NCBI RefSeq assembly: GCF_000733935.1
Contig: NZ_JPON01000001.1
Coordinates: 186,001 to 250,000, forward strand
DNA length: 64,000 nt
Source: Methylomarinum vadi
GTDB lineage: Bacteria > Pseudomonadota > Gammaproteobacteria > Methylococcales > Methylomonadaceae
Direction of reading: 5' to 3'
Position 1 is the stretch's first letter; each line of letters opens with the position of its first letter. The translations under genes and the position numbers were made by a program. The notes beneath the pieces were generated by a model, which worked only from the letters and a program-made list of their open reading frames with translations, searched no databases and was not told the DNA's origin. Shown one piece after another: positions 54,901-63,705 of this stretch.

Positions 54901-55586
54901 CGAATAAAGCACAAACAGTCGCTTCCTCTGGCGTGGAAGCGTTAATAGACAGATTAAGGAACGAAGGGGTTTCGGCCGGACAAAAAAAAGCCGAAAATAT
55001 CGTGTTGGATGCGCAAAAAAGGGCCGAATGGCTCATTCAGGAAGCCGAGGAAGAGGCGCGGCAACTGACCGAAAAGGCCCGACAGGAAGCCGATGCGATT
55101 TTGGCGACCGGCAAGGACGCCCTGCAATTAGCGGCCCGCGATGCCCTGATCAAGCTGCGCGATACGCTATTGAACAGCTTCAGCCAGGAAGTGACCCGAG
55201 TGGTGGGACAACGGATGCAGGACCCGGCCTTTATCGATAAACTGATTCTGAGCTTGGCCGGCACGGTGCGGGAAAAGACCGGCATGGATAACAGCCAATC
55301 CGTCGTCATCCAATTGCCCGAGGACGTCATGGGCGTGGACGAACTGAAAAAAAATCCCGAGGAATTACAGCAAGGGACATTGTCGCATTATACCGCCTCG
55401 CTGGCCGCGGACATGCTGCGGGAAGGGGTGCGTTTCGAAGTCAGCGGCGATTTGAGCGGCGGCTTGTTTATACGCCTGGAAAACGAGGAAATGCAGATCG
55501 ATTTCAGCGACAAAACCGTGGCCGCCCTATTGCTGGAACATATTCAGCCGCGTTTCAGGGCCTTGTTGCAAGGCATCGTCAAGTGA
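54897..55586 (+). CDS. ntpE: V-type ATPase subunit E (peripheral stalk)
   Basis: A 229-residue protein: an N-terminal alpha-helical, charged half (about 10-105: AGQKKAENIVLDAQKRAEWL) for the peripheral stalk, then a C-terminal globular domain (120-229) with LLLEHIQPRFRALLQG at the end. Sequence is divergent but length, position and helix pattern fit the bacterial E subunit. Overlaps K and the next gene by 4 bp each. Confidence 0.82.
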   Translation: MTNKAQTVASSGVEALIDRLRNEGVSAGQKKAENIVLDAQKRAEWLIQEAEEEARQLTEKARQEADAILATGKDALQLAARDALIKLRDTLLNSFSQEVTRVVGQRMQDPAFIDKLILSLAGTVREKTGMDNSQSVVIQLPEDVMGVDELKKNPEELQQGTLSHYTASLAADMLREGVRFEVSGDLSGGLFIRLENEEMQIDFSDKTVAALLLEHIQPRFRALLQGIVK

Positions 55587-56266
55587 TAAACGATCGATTC
55601 AAATACGCTATGTTGATGGCCAGTCTGCCGCCGCATAAACGCGATTTATTCGCCGCAAAGCAGACGCCGATTTCGCAAATTCAGCTGGAAAAGCGCTTGC
55701 GTTGGTTGGAACCGCAAGATGCCGAAGACTTGAATAAAATTCAGTCGTTGTTGTATTGGTCGAAAATGACCGAGGTTAGCGATGAGGACTATATCGCCGA
55801 AACCCTGGCCGAGTTGGAGCGTATTCATAACGATTTTTTCCGGCAGGTCATTTGCTGGCGGCTGGAATTGCGCACCCTGGTGGCGGCAATGCGGAAACGT
55901 CATCGGGGCATGGCAATGCCGCCGGAAAAAGCCGCCTTGGGTTTCGGCCGTTGGACGCTGTTTATCCGTAACAATTGGGAGCTACGCGGCTTCGGCATCG
56001 GCCGGCAATTGCCGTGGCTAGAGGAGGTCGAGTGCCTACTCAACGGCGGCGACAGCCTGGCACTGGAAAAGTTCTTGTTGAATCTGGTTTGGCAGCATTA
56101 TGAACAGCAGGGCAACGGCCATTATTTCGATTTCGAGGCGGTCATCATTTATGTTTTACGCTGGGACGTGATCAATCGCTGGAATCTTTATCATGAGCGA
56201 CAGGCGGTGGATCGGTTTTCGACGATTCTCGACGACCGTTTACAGGGTGTTCTTAACAGGTTTTGA
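55583..56266 (+). CDS. DUF2764 protein, C-like subunit of bacterial V-ATPases
   Basis: A 227-residue helical protein of the DUF2764 family found only inside bacterial V-type ATPase operons such as those of Bacteroidetes and Chlamydiae, where it occupies the place of subunit C. It begins YAMLMASLPPHKRDLFAAKQ and has RLRWLEPQDAEDLNKIQSLL, the typical start; the C-terminal end contains VIIYVLRWDVINRWNLYHER. The likely role is linking stator and rotor; this is by analogy. Confidence 0.85.
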   Translation: MINDRFKYAMLMASLPPHKRDLFAAKQTPISQIQLEKRLRWLEPQDAEDLNKIQSLLYWSKMTEVSDEDYIAETLAELERIHNDFFRQVICWRLELRTLVAAMRKRHRGMAMPPEKAALGFGRWTLFIRNNWELRGFGIGRQLPWLEEVECLLNGGDSLALEKFLLNLVWQHYEQQGNGHYFDFEAVIIYVLRWDVINRWNLYHERQAVDRFSTILDDRLQGVLNRF

Positions 56267-56269
56267 TCA

Positions 56270-58087
56270 ATGAACAAAGAAAATCAGGCAAGTGCCAAAG
56301 TCATTGCCGTTCAGGATGATATCGTTTCGATCCAAATATTGCCGGGCAGTCATAAGCCGTTGATGAAAAATGAAGTGGTTTACATTCTGCCTTCGCGCAG
56401 CAGCGTGCAGCATCGGGAACGGTTGAAGGCCGAAGTGCTGAGGATACATGGCGATCGGGCCGATGCCCAGGTCTACGAAAGCACTTCCGGAGTCGCCGTC
56501 GGCGATTTAGTGGAACAGAGCGCGCAGATGTTGTCGGTGGAGCTGGGTCCCGGTCTGTTGGGACAGGTTTATGACGGCTTACAAAATCCGCTCGACCTGC
56601 TGGCGACCGAATTCGGTTATTTTCTGCCCAGGGGGGTCGATTTTCCGGCATTGGATAACAATGTCAAATGGGCTTTCACGCCGCTGGTCAAAAGCGGTGA
56701 TCTGGTGACCGCCAGTAGCGTCGTCGGCACCGTGGTCGAACGGCGGTTCAGCCATAAGATCATGGTGCCATTCGACGTGCCAGGCAGTGCCGAGGTTACC
56801 TGGATTCAGGAAGGCAACGTCACGGTCAACGAGCCGGTGGCGGTGATTCGCCTGGAAAATGGCCAGCAGCGTAATATCTTTCTGAAGCAGAACTGGCCGG
56901 TTCGAATCCCCGTACCTAAATACCTGCTTCCCCGCAATATCGTCGAAAGGCAATATCCGGACCGGCCCTTGATTACCCATCTACGTTTGATCGATACGTT
57001 CTTTCCGATCGCGCAGGGTGGCACCGGTTGCATTCCCGGCCCGTTCGGTGCCGGTAAAACCGTGTTGCAGACCCTGATTTCGCGCAATTCCGATGTCGAT
57101 ATCGTTATCGTCGTCGCTTGCGGCGAGCGCGCCGGCGAGGTGGTCGAGACCATCAGCGAGTTTCCGCAATTGTCCGACCCCAAGGGCGGTGGTTCGTTGA
57201 TGGACAGGACCATCATTATTTGCAATACCTCGTCGATGCCGGTCGCCGCCCGGGAAGCCTCGGTCTATACCGGCATCACGTTGGGCGAATATTACCGGCA
57301 AATGGGATTGAACGTATTGTTGCTGGCCGACTCGACCTCGCGCTGGGCGCAGGCGATGCGGGAAACATCGGGGCGTCTCGAGGAGATTCCCGGCGAAGAG
57401 GCGTTTCCGGCTTATCTGGATTCCTCCATCAAGGCCATTTACGAACGAGCGGGGCAGATCGTTACCGCGGACGGTTCCAGCGGCAGCCTAACCATGATCG
57501 GCACCGTTTCGCCGGCAGGCGGTAATTTCGAGGAGCCTGTTACCCAATCCACCCTGAATACCGTCAAGACCTTTTTAGGTTTGAGCGCCGATCGCGCCTA
57601 TAAACGTTTCTATCCGGCGGTCGATCCGTTGATATCGTGGTCGCGCTATCTCGAACAGTTGCGGGACTGGTATAGCCGTGAACTGGAGCCGGATTGGACC
57701 GAGCGCGTGCAGGCCATGCTGGATTTGCTCAAGCGCGGCGACGATATCTATCAGATGATACAAGTGGCCGGCGAAGAAGGGATCACGCTGGACGATTATG
57801 TCACTTATCAGGAAGCACTTTTCGTCGACATGGTTTATTTGCAGCAGGATGCCTTTGACGATGTCGATGTCGCCGTACCGATTAAACGGCAGCAGGAAAA
57901 TTTCAATCGCATCTATAAACTGGTCACGGCCGATTATCAATTCGAGAATCAAAATCAGGCCAGGGAATATTTCGTGCGCTTGACGGGGTTGTTCAAGAAT
58001 CTGAATTATGCCAAATACAAAACGGCCGAATATCTGTCATTGGTGAGTAGAATCGACGAGTTGGCGGCGGGCGTCAAGAAATTCTAA
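56270..58087 (+). CDS. ntpA: V-type ATPase catalytic subunit A
   Basis: A 605-residue catalytic subunit with P-loop GPFGAGKTVLQ near residue 260, the acidic GERAGEVVETISEFPQL near residue 286, and LLADSTSRWAQAMRETSGRL near residue 348. An inserted non-homologous region (about 110-190) is characteristic of V/A-type catalytic subunits. It closes the operon, 3 bp after the DUF2764 gene. The order B-D-I-K-E-C-A is a circular permutation of the common E-C-A-B-D-I-K order. No F or G/H gene was found in the operon. Confidence 0.94.
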   Translation: MNKENQASAKVIAVQDDIVSIQILPGSHKPLMKNEVVYILPSRSSVQHRERLKAEVLRIHGDRADAQVYESTSGVAVGDLVEQSAQMLSVELGPGLLGQVYDGLQNPLDLLATEFGYFLPRGVDFPALDNNVKWAFTPLVKSGDLVTASSVVGTVVERRFSHKIMVPFDVPGSAEVTWIQEGNVTVNEPVAVIRLENGQQRNIFLKQNWPVRIPVPKYLLPRNIVERQYPDRPLITHLRLIDTFFPIAQGGTGCIPGPFGAGKTVLQTLISRNSDVDIVIVVACGERAGEVVETISEFPQLSDPKGGGSLMDRTIIICNTSSMPVAAREASVYTGITLGEYYRQMGLNVLLLADSTSRWAQAMRETSGRLEEIPGEEAFPAYLDSSIKAIYERAGQIVTADGSSGSLTMIGTVSPAGGNFEEPVTQSTLNTVKTFLGLSADRAYKRFYPAVDPLISWSRYLEQLRDWYSRELEPDWTERVQAMLDLLKRGDDIYQMIQVAGEEGITLDDYVTYQEALFVDMVYLQQDAFDDVDVAVPIKRQQENFNRIYKLVTADYQFENQNQAREYFVRLTGLFKNLNYAKYKTAEYLSLVSRIDELAAGVKKF

Positions 58088-58217
58088 CCTGAAAATGGCT
58101 GGGCATTTTCGTTATAATAGCAAACGATATTTGTCTGGCTTTAGCTCGTCGCAATGACATTTCCAGCAGTCAGGCCCAAAATATCGTTCAGTTGGCAAAC
58201 AAAATAAGGAATGTATT

Positions 58218-58739
58218 ATGAAAATATTAACGAGTTCATTGATTAGCGGATTAATGATCATTGCTTCCCCGATGGTGTTGGCCGAATCCTATGAGGAGGA
58301 TAAAGTCAAGGACATGGTCCTGGAGATGGACGACGATTTCGATAAAAAGGTTAATTTCAAGGAATATTACGAGGAAACGGTCACTGACAATGTCAGTTCA
58401 TACGATGTCAATCGCGATGGCTATATCACGGAAGACGAAATCGAGCATGAATTGACCGAAGAGTTGATGGAAACGGTCAACGAAATGAACCGGCTCGGCG
58501 TGGGCGACCATGATGAGGATGTGACTGTCACTAACGCATTGATGTCCATGGATAAAAAAGCCAAAGATATCGTTAAGATGATGGATACCGACCACGATAA
58601 TCTGGTCGAAAACGATGAAATCGAAGAATTTAGACATAAGCAATTCGATGCATTGGATAAAAACAAGGATGGCTTTTTGTCCGAAGCCGATACGGGAAAA
58701 AGATCCAAGCAAAAAGGTTGGCCGATTCGTCTAAGATAA
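58218..58739 (+). CDS. Secreted EF-hand calcium-binding protein
   Basis: A 173-residue protein with a signal peptide (MKILTSSLISGLMIIASPMV, cleavage likely after LAE or LA). Its EF-hand-like loops are DVNRDGYITEDE (about residues 61-72), DTDHDNLVENDE (about 120-131) and DKNKDGFLSEAD (about 145-156), plus a weaker loop DDDFDKKVNFKE near residue 36. Very acidic. Expected to bind Ca2+ in the periplasm or outside the cell; partner unknown. The C-terminus is basic (GKRSKQKGWPIRLR). Confidence 0.85.
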   Translation: MKILTSSLISGLMIIASPMVLAESYEEDKVKDMVLEMDDDFDKKVNFKEYYEETVTDNVSSYDVNRDGYITEDEIEHELTEELMETVNEMNRLGVGDHDEDVTVTNALMSMDKKAKDIVKMMDTDHDNLVENDEIEEFRHKQFDALDKNKDGFLSEADTGKRSKQKGWPIRLR

Positions 58740-58756
58740 TTTAGAAGTATTTTTTA

Positions 58757-58801
58757 AGCTCCGGTATTTCTTCGCCATTATAGTGGGCACGAGCCGGAGC
58801 T
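58757..58801. repeat. Inverted repeat after the EF-hand gene
   Basis: AGCTCCGG (58757-58764) and CCGGAGCT (58794-58801) are perfect 8-bp arms with a 29-base spacer. They could form a terminator-like stem without a good T-run. The remaining bases to 59107 show no feature. Confidence 0.4.
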
Positions 58802-59107
58802 ATTCCAACGATTATCGGTTTTATTACGAAATGGCCAGTCGTTTTGGTTATGTTTAATTATTTGCCAGGTAGCGGTTGAGCGTTAATTCTCTTAATGGCA
58901 AAGGTATCGTTCTTTAACTCGCATTATCTGCCAATCATTCTCGAAATGGACTGGAATAGCCGATGATCCAGGAATATACATTTCTCGATAGAATGATTCC
59001 CTACCTTCAGCCCTTTGCCGAAATGCCATGTTAGCCTGGCTTGCCCCCATTAGGTCGCGATTTCGCCATGATTATCCTTCGTTATGTGAAAATTTGTAGG
59101 AGTTAGA

Positions 59108-59222
59108 ATGATGAAAAGTTTTGTTTTGCGTTCCTCTTTTCTTATTCTATGCGCTGATGGCTAATCCCGCGTTTAATGAGCGTTTACTGTCTATACTGGC
59201 AAACATAAATTCTGCCTCCTGA
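59108..59222 (+). pseudogene. Possible small secreted peptide gene, frameshifted
   Basis: GGAG lies 9 bp before ATG 59108. The first frame gives MMKSFVLRSSFLILCADG and stops at 59164; shifting by one base continues ALMANPAFNERLLSILANIN before a stop at 59222. The join would make a signal-peptide-like sequence. It may be a decayed small gene or chance. Confidence 0.3.
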
Positions 59223-59235
59223 TTGGGAAATAAGC

Positions 59236-59709
59236 TTGAAACAACTATTACAACAGATCCTTGCCGCTAAACAGTTGCCTGAAGGAGTGGCCTGGAAACG
59301 TCATGAATTCAAGGTTAATAGCTTTATCGTCAGGAAAGGCGAAATTGGAAAATCGTTGTTTTATATTGAAAAAGGCACCTTGAGGGTAATTGGTGATGTT
59401 CAATTGGAAAAGCAAAAGCAAATCCATCCAGGCGTCTGTGATTTAAGCGGCGGTTCCATTTTTGGTGAAATTTGTCTGCACCATTCTCAATTACGCATGG
59501 CGACAGTCACCGCGGCAACCGATGCCGTCGTGCTGGAAATTGACGGGGAGGCTTTGAGCGCTTATCTGGATGACAATCCGATACAAGGTTATCTGTTTTA
59601 TAAGCAACTTTTCGAAATCATGATCAACAGGTTGAACATGGCCAATCAACGAATCGAAAACTTGATGGCTTGGGGGCTAAAGGTGCATGAAATCGATAAA
59701 TACTTATAG
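59236..59709 (+). CDS. Cyclic-nucleotide-binding domain protein without DNA-binding domain
   Basis: A 157-residue protein with one CRP-like cNMP-binding beta-roll (about residues 20-120). It contains RKGEIGKSLFYIEKGTLRVI and the phosphate-binding-type loop GSIFGEICLHHSQLRMATVT, where the E and R that hold the cyclic phosphate are at FGE and LRM. A final amphipathic helix (ILNMANQRIENLMAWGLKVHEI region) ends the protein; no helix-turn-helix follows. It starts at TTG 59236. Could sense a cyclic nucleotide and act on a partner protein. Confidence 0.8.
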   Translation: MKQLLQQILAAKQLPEGVAWKRHEFKVNSFIVRKGEIGKSLFYIEKGTLRVIGDVQLEKQKQIHPGVCDLSGGSIFGEICLHHSQLRMATVTAATDAVVLEIDGEALSAYLDDNPIQGYLFYKQLFEIMINRLNMANQRIENLMAWGLKVHEIDKYL

Positions 59710-59891
59710 TTGGTAGTGCTGATTAAACGGTTATTTTCCGGATTGAAGGGAAACAAGGCTCGGGTCGAGCACAGCGAATGGATGCTTTTTGTGAGAGCTT
59801 GACTAAAAATAGGTCGAGAGGAAAGGGTGAGCTTGGAGTCGTCTGAAAAGCTAATAAAACAGACGTTCCATAAAACTCCAGGCCGACCGCT

Positions 59892-60821
59892 TCAGTTTGA
59901 TTTATAGGTTTGCAGTTTGTTTAGAACGTGAGTCAATAGCGGATGTAGCCATTGCCGCCAGCAAAATTGGACAAAACTCTTACCAACATAGCGGAGTTTA
60001 TCCCATAGCCTGCGTGCTTTCCCGCTGCCGATGCGGACTAACCAGGGTTCGACATATGTGCTCCATGGCGGGTAACGTACGCCGTTGGCATCGAGAAACA
60101 CTTTTTCGAACGCCCACATTTCCAGGACAGACACTAGCCACATAAAGGCGAAGGCGATGGCCATGCCGGCGCCGGCGAAAATGACCAACCAAGCGAACAT
60201 CGGGTGTAACTTGGTGAGCCACCAGGAAAGAATATCGACGAGCAGAAACAGATAAGGCATGCCGATGGCGAGGCATTTGTATTTGACCGTACTGGTTTCG
60301 GAAAAGCTGAATATCAGTCCGACGAACATAAAGATGAAGCTGATGCCGAATAAGTGGATATGCGAGACCCTGGTTAACGACGAAAAGGTCGCGCCTTCAT
60401 CCTGCTCGGTGACGGCTGCTATCTCTTCGAACTTGGTGAAATCGGGAATGCCGCCGCCATTCTTGTTATGACACATGATGCAGCGGTTGGTGAAAATCTC
60501 CGCCACGCCGGATGAACGGTATTCGGACTCCTCGGCTCCATCTCTGATCCATTGAATAATGATGAAGCGCTCCTGTTCCGGAGCGTTATCCTTCATCGAG
60601 CCATTTAATTTCGTCTCCAACACGGTGCCGGATCGATTGCCGTAATAACTGTAAACGATGTCGTCTATGGATAAACCGAACTTGCCGTCGGCCATGCCGT
60701 GGGTGAATAGGATTTGAATCAGGGCGAAAAGATAACCGACCGCCACTGTCGTCAGATATCCGGTAAATAACACCTTAACAGGCGTATCAAGTTGTTTTAG
60801 CGATGAAAATTCACGTGCCAT
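59892..60821 (-). CDS. Membrane protein with one c-type haem motif
   Basis: A 309-residue protein. An N-terminal helix (about 18-40) is followed by a periplasmic domain with a single haem site CIMCHNKNGGGIPDFTKFEE (CxxCH) near residue 113. Four further helices follow (about 152-175, 185-203, 208-232, 236-258), with HLFGISFIFMFVGLIF starting at residue 157 and HPMFAWLVIF at about 206. A basic C-terminal tail (KARRLWDKLR) follows. Histidines in the membrane helices (SHIHLFG) could bind a b-haem. I do not recognise a named family; a quinol- or cytochrome-linked electron carrier is plausible. Confidence 0.75.
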   Translation of the reverse strand: MAREFSSLKQLDTPVKVLFTGYLTTVAVGYLFALIQILFTHGMADGKFGLSIDDIVYSYYGNRSGTVLETKLNGSMKDNAPEQERFIIIQWIRDGAEESEYRSSGVAEIFTNRCIMCHNKNGGGIPDFTKFEEIAAVTEQDEGATFSSLTRVSHIHLFGISFIFMFVGLIFSFSETSTVKYKCLAIGMPYLFLLVDILSWWLTKLHPMFAWLVIFAGAGMAIAFAFMWLVSVLEMWAFEKVFLDANGVRYPPWSTYVEPWLVRIGSGKARRLWDKLRYVGKSFVQFCWRQWLHPLLTHVLNKLQTYKSN

Positions 60822-61014
60822 AACTTTTGTACAGAGTACGGATGTCAGAAGTTGAATAAAAGTTTAACCTGATGGCGTTGTATCTACTAATTAAAAATGG
60901 TGAATAACTTGTTTCTTGGTTTCATTGAAACGCCATTTGAACTGTTCGAAGGTTAAGTATTTATGGAATGAATTTTGCTTATGTCATTCAGTTTTGTTTG
61001 GGTTATTTATATTG

Positions 61015-62187
61015 ATGGATACGAATCAAAAATTATTCCCTTGTTTTCAACCGATCATTAGCGTCGTCAACGGACGCATTGTGGGTTATGAAGCTTTGGC
61101 GCGACAACTCGATAATAAACAAAATATCGTTTCCGCCGGGACGTTGTTTTCTAAGGGCGAGATGGCGACGGAGCAATTACTGGAAATTGATCGGCGAGTA
61201 CGTTGGTTGGCATTACAACAATTTTCCGCCAAACAAGCCCAATATTATTTGGCCTTGAATATCTCGGCGGCCTGGATCGATTATGTCATGGATATCAAAA
61301 AATTACCGACCCTGGAAATGTTGCAGCGACTTCGTATAGAACGCAGTCGAGTCATTATTGAAATTTCAGAAGCCGATGCGGATATCGATAAACTGAAGGA
61401 GGTTGTCACTATTTACCGGCGCAATGGCTTGACGGTTGCCGTCGATGATTTTGGCGCCGGCTTCTCCCAGTTGGAAAGAGTCATGGCCATTAGTCCCGAC
61501 GTCATCAAAATCGATATGCGATTGTTTAAACAGGCGGCGAAAGGCGGAATCGCCAAAGAGGTCGTGCAATTGTTGACGCGTTTCGGGAATCGTTTGGGGA
61601 CACAGATCGTCTGCGTCGGTGTGGAAACCGATGATGAGTTTATGTTCGGTCTGAATTGTGGCGCACAATTCATGCAAGGTTTTTTGTTTGCCGGCGCGGA
61701 AAAAGAGTTTAAGCGAGTCGGTCAATTTGAACAGCACATCATTACATTAAGAAAAAAATTCCTGAAACGACGACTGCCCGCCGATCAGCGCAAAATTGAA
61801 CGGGACAACGCCGTTCATGAATTGGTGCATAAGCTGAAGGATGTATTGCAGGACGATTTCAACTTGAATGCCTTGGTAACCTGGGACTTCGAACGCTATG
61901 GGGTATTGCGGTTTTATTTATGTAACAGCGAAGGCGACCAAATTTCACCGGATTTTAACTTTAGTGGCGGAAAATGGACTAATGATCCCAAACACATTGG
62001 TTTCAATTGGTCTTGCCGGCCGTATTTTTATCAAATTCTTGCTTTGGAAAAATGCGGCCATTCCGATCAGGTGGTGACTTCGGAACGGTACAAGGATTTT
62101 GAGACCGGTCAACTTTGTCGAACACTTTCGCTCAGTCTGGATAGTGAAAGAATCTTGATGGTGGACATATTGGTCGATTGGGAGTGA
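61015..62187 (+). CDS. EAL-domain protein (predicted c-di-GMP phosphodiesterase)
   Basis: A 390-residue protein. An EAL domain spans about residues 5-245: GYEALARQL (signature glutamate), LALNISAAW, VIIEISEADADI, VAVDDFGAGFSQLERV, SPDVIKIDMRL and VCVGVETDDEF. The metal and base residues appear kept, so activity is possible, though ETE is changed to EIS and the final loop reads MQGFLFAGA. No GGDEF or input domain precedes it. A C-terminal domain of about 140 residues (from 260) is unrecognised and may be sensory. Long open lead upstream of ATG 61015 is rejected as untranslated; the ribosome site is poor. Confidence 0.85.
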   Translation: MDTNQKLFPCFQPIISVVNGRIVGYEALARQLDNKQNIVSAGTLFSKGEMATEQLLEIDRRVRWLALQQFSAKQAQYYLALNISAAWIDYVMDIKKLPTLEMLQRLRIERSRVIIEISEADADIDKLKEVVTIYRRNGLTVAVDDFGAGFSQLERVMAISPDVIKIDMRLFKQAAKGGIAKEVVQLLTRFGNRLGTQIVCVGVETDDEFMFGLNCGAQFMQGFLFAGAEKEFKRVGQFEQHIITLRKKFLKRRLPADQRKIERDNAVHELVHKLKDVLQDDFNLNALVTWDFERYGVLRFYLCNSEGDQISPDFNFSGGKWTNDPKHIGFNWSCRPYFYQILALEKCGHSDQVVTSERYKDFETGQLCRTLSLSLDSERILMVDILVDWE

Positions 62188-62329
62188 GAGTTGCCTTGTC
62201 GGACTTGCATGACGCGGAAAACGAATCGGCAGACATATTGCTTGGCTAAAGGAAAAGATCGTTTGTTGGCGGTTAATCGAGGCGTCAATCAATTGTGGGG
62301 TTTAATAGCTCTATACTCATCGTTTGTGT

Positions 62330-62454
62330 AATTTCGGCGCAGGGGTGTCTATCAAAGGACGCCGTAAATCGATCCATGGAGGCTTTGCGACAGCATTCTT
62401 GCTGTCGAAACCTCTGCTAAACTCCCCTGTACCGCCTTGGATAAGTGCCGAAAT
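62330..62454. repeat. 125-bp palindromic repeat element
   Basis: AATTTCGGC (62330-62338) and GCCGAAATT (62446-62454) are inverted ends. Inside, CAGGGG/CCCCTG pair again and GACAGCA-TTCT-TGCTGTC makes a perfect central hairpin. The whole unit folds into a long stem, as small non-autonomous repeats do. It lies between the EAL gene and the DUF2721 gene and has a partial look-alike at about 34230-34440. Confidence 0.65.
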
Positions 62455-62495
62455 TTGAAGTGCGAACGGTATAATTTAGTTTCGGGATTAAACGA

Positions 62496-62884
62496 ATGGA
62501 AATTACTATCACTACGCCGGCCTTGTTGTTCCCTTCAATTTCGGTTTTATTTTTGGCCTATGCCAATCGCTATTTAGCCATTGCCAAAAGAATTCGGGAG
62601 TTACACGAGTTGTTCAATAAGACCCGGAGCAGTATGGCTAAAATGCAGGTTGAAAGCCTTAGGTTGCGAATTCGGTTGATTATTTTGATGCAGTTACTGG
62701 CGGTGACCGGATTATCAGCAGCGTTTTGACCATGACTTTAATTTTTGTCGGTATGCAATTACTGGCCAAATACGTTTTCTTGTGTAGTGTCGGTTTGATT
62801 GTGCTGTCGCTAATGGTGTCCATGTGGGAGTTATTGATTTCAACCCAGGCTCTTAATATCGAATTAGAGGATATGAAAGCGCAA
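62496..62884 (+). pseudogene. DUF2721 membrane protein, split by a frameshift
   Basis: The first frame (62496-62729, 77 codons) gives TTPALLFPSISVLFLAYANR and then the helix LRIRLIILMQLLAVTG, before a stop. The rest of a DUF2721 protein is in another frame from ATG 62732: TLIFVGMQLLAKYVF, LSLMVSMWELLISTQALNIE and LEDMKAQ, ending at 62884. Family members are single proteins of about 130 residues with these two halves joined, so a one-base shift near 62710-62730 has broken the gene, or the sequence has an error there. Overlaps the next gene's start by one base. Confidence 0.7.
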
Positions 62885-63705
62885 TGAAAAAATGGCTGAT
62901 TTTTACCGATCTTGACGGCACGTTGCTGGATCATCGGGATTACAATTATGCGGAGGCGTTACCGGCGCTGGAAAAAATAACCGCGTTGCAGATCCCATTA
63001 ATTATTAATTCCAGCAAGACCTCAGCCGAAATCGAGGCGATCAAGGCAAGGTTGCACAATAATGGTGCGTTCGCGGTCGAGAACGGGGCTGCGGTTTTTA
63101 TTCCCGCCGAACTTAATTCAGAGAGCGATGGCGCCATTAACAGGGTGATCCTAGGGCGGCCAATATCGGATATTCTGAGTTTGACCCATGCCATACGCAA
63201 TCGCTATGGTTTTTCCTTCAGGGGATTTTCCGACTTTAGCGTCGATGAAGTCATGCGGGAAACCGGTTTAACGGAAAAAGAAGCCAGACAAGCGAAACAG
63301 CGTCTGGCCAGCGAGCCGCTAAAATGGTATGACAGCGAAGAAAAACGTTTGTTGTTCGAGCATTTATTGAAAGAACAAGGTTTGCAATTGGTCAAAGGCG
63401 GGCGCTTTTGGCATGTCATGGGGCAAAACGACAAGGGAAAAGCAATGGCATGGTTATTGAATAAGTACCAGCAACAACAAACGCAAAAAATCATGACTAT
63501 TGCGCTGGGCGACAGCCAAAACGATCTGCCAATGCTGGAGCAAGCCGATTATGCCGCGGTTATCCAAAGGACTGACGGAAGCTATCTGACGGTGAACAAA
63601 AAAGCGGATAGACTGGTCAGGTCGCGACATCCGGCCCCATTGGGGTGGCGGGAAGCAATAGAGCAATTGTTTAAAAAGCTGAAACTGGGAGAGATGAATG
63701 AGTGA
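62884..63705 (+). CDS. Mannosyl-3-phosphoglycerate phosphatase-like HAD hydrolase
   Basis: A 273-residue HAD-IIB phosphatase. Motif I is FTDLDGTLLDH near residue 8, motif II is LIINSSKTSAEIEAI near residue 39, and motif IV is IALGDSQNDLPMLEQAD near residue 205. The segments GAFAVENGAAVFIP and WHVMGQNDKGKAMAWLL match the MPGP/YedP group, which removes phosphate from glycosyl-3-phosphoglycerates to give mannosyl- or glucosylglycerate, osmoprotectants. The next gene is a glycosyltransferase of the kind that makes the phosphorylated precursor; the genes overlap by 8 bp. Confidence 0.88.
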   Translation: MKKWLIFTDLDGTLLDHRDYNYAEALPALEKITALQIPLIINSSKTSAEIEAIKARLHNNGAFAVENGAAVFIPAELNSESDGAINRVILGRPISDILSLTHAIRNRYGFSFRGFSDFSVDEVMRETGLTEKEARQAKQRLASEPLKWYDSEEKRLLFEHLLKEQGLQLVKGGRFWHVMGQNDKGKAMAWLLNKYQQQQTQKIMTIALGDSQNDLPMLEQADYAAVIQRTDGSYLTVNKKADRLVRSRHPAPLGWREAIEQLFKKLKLGEMNE

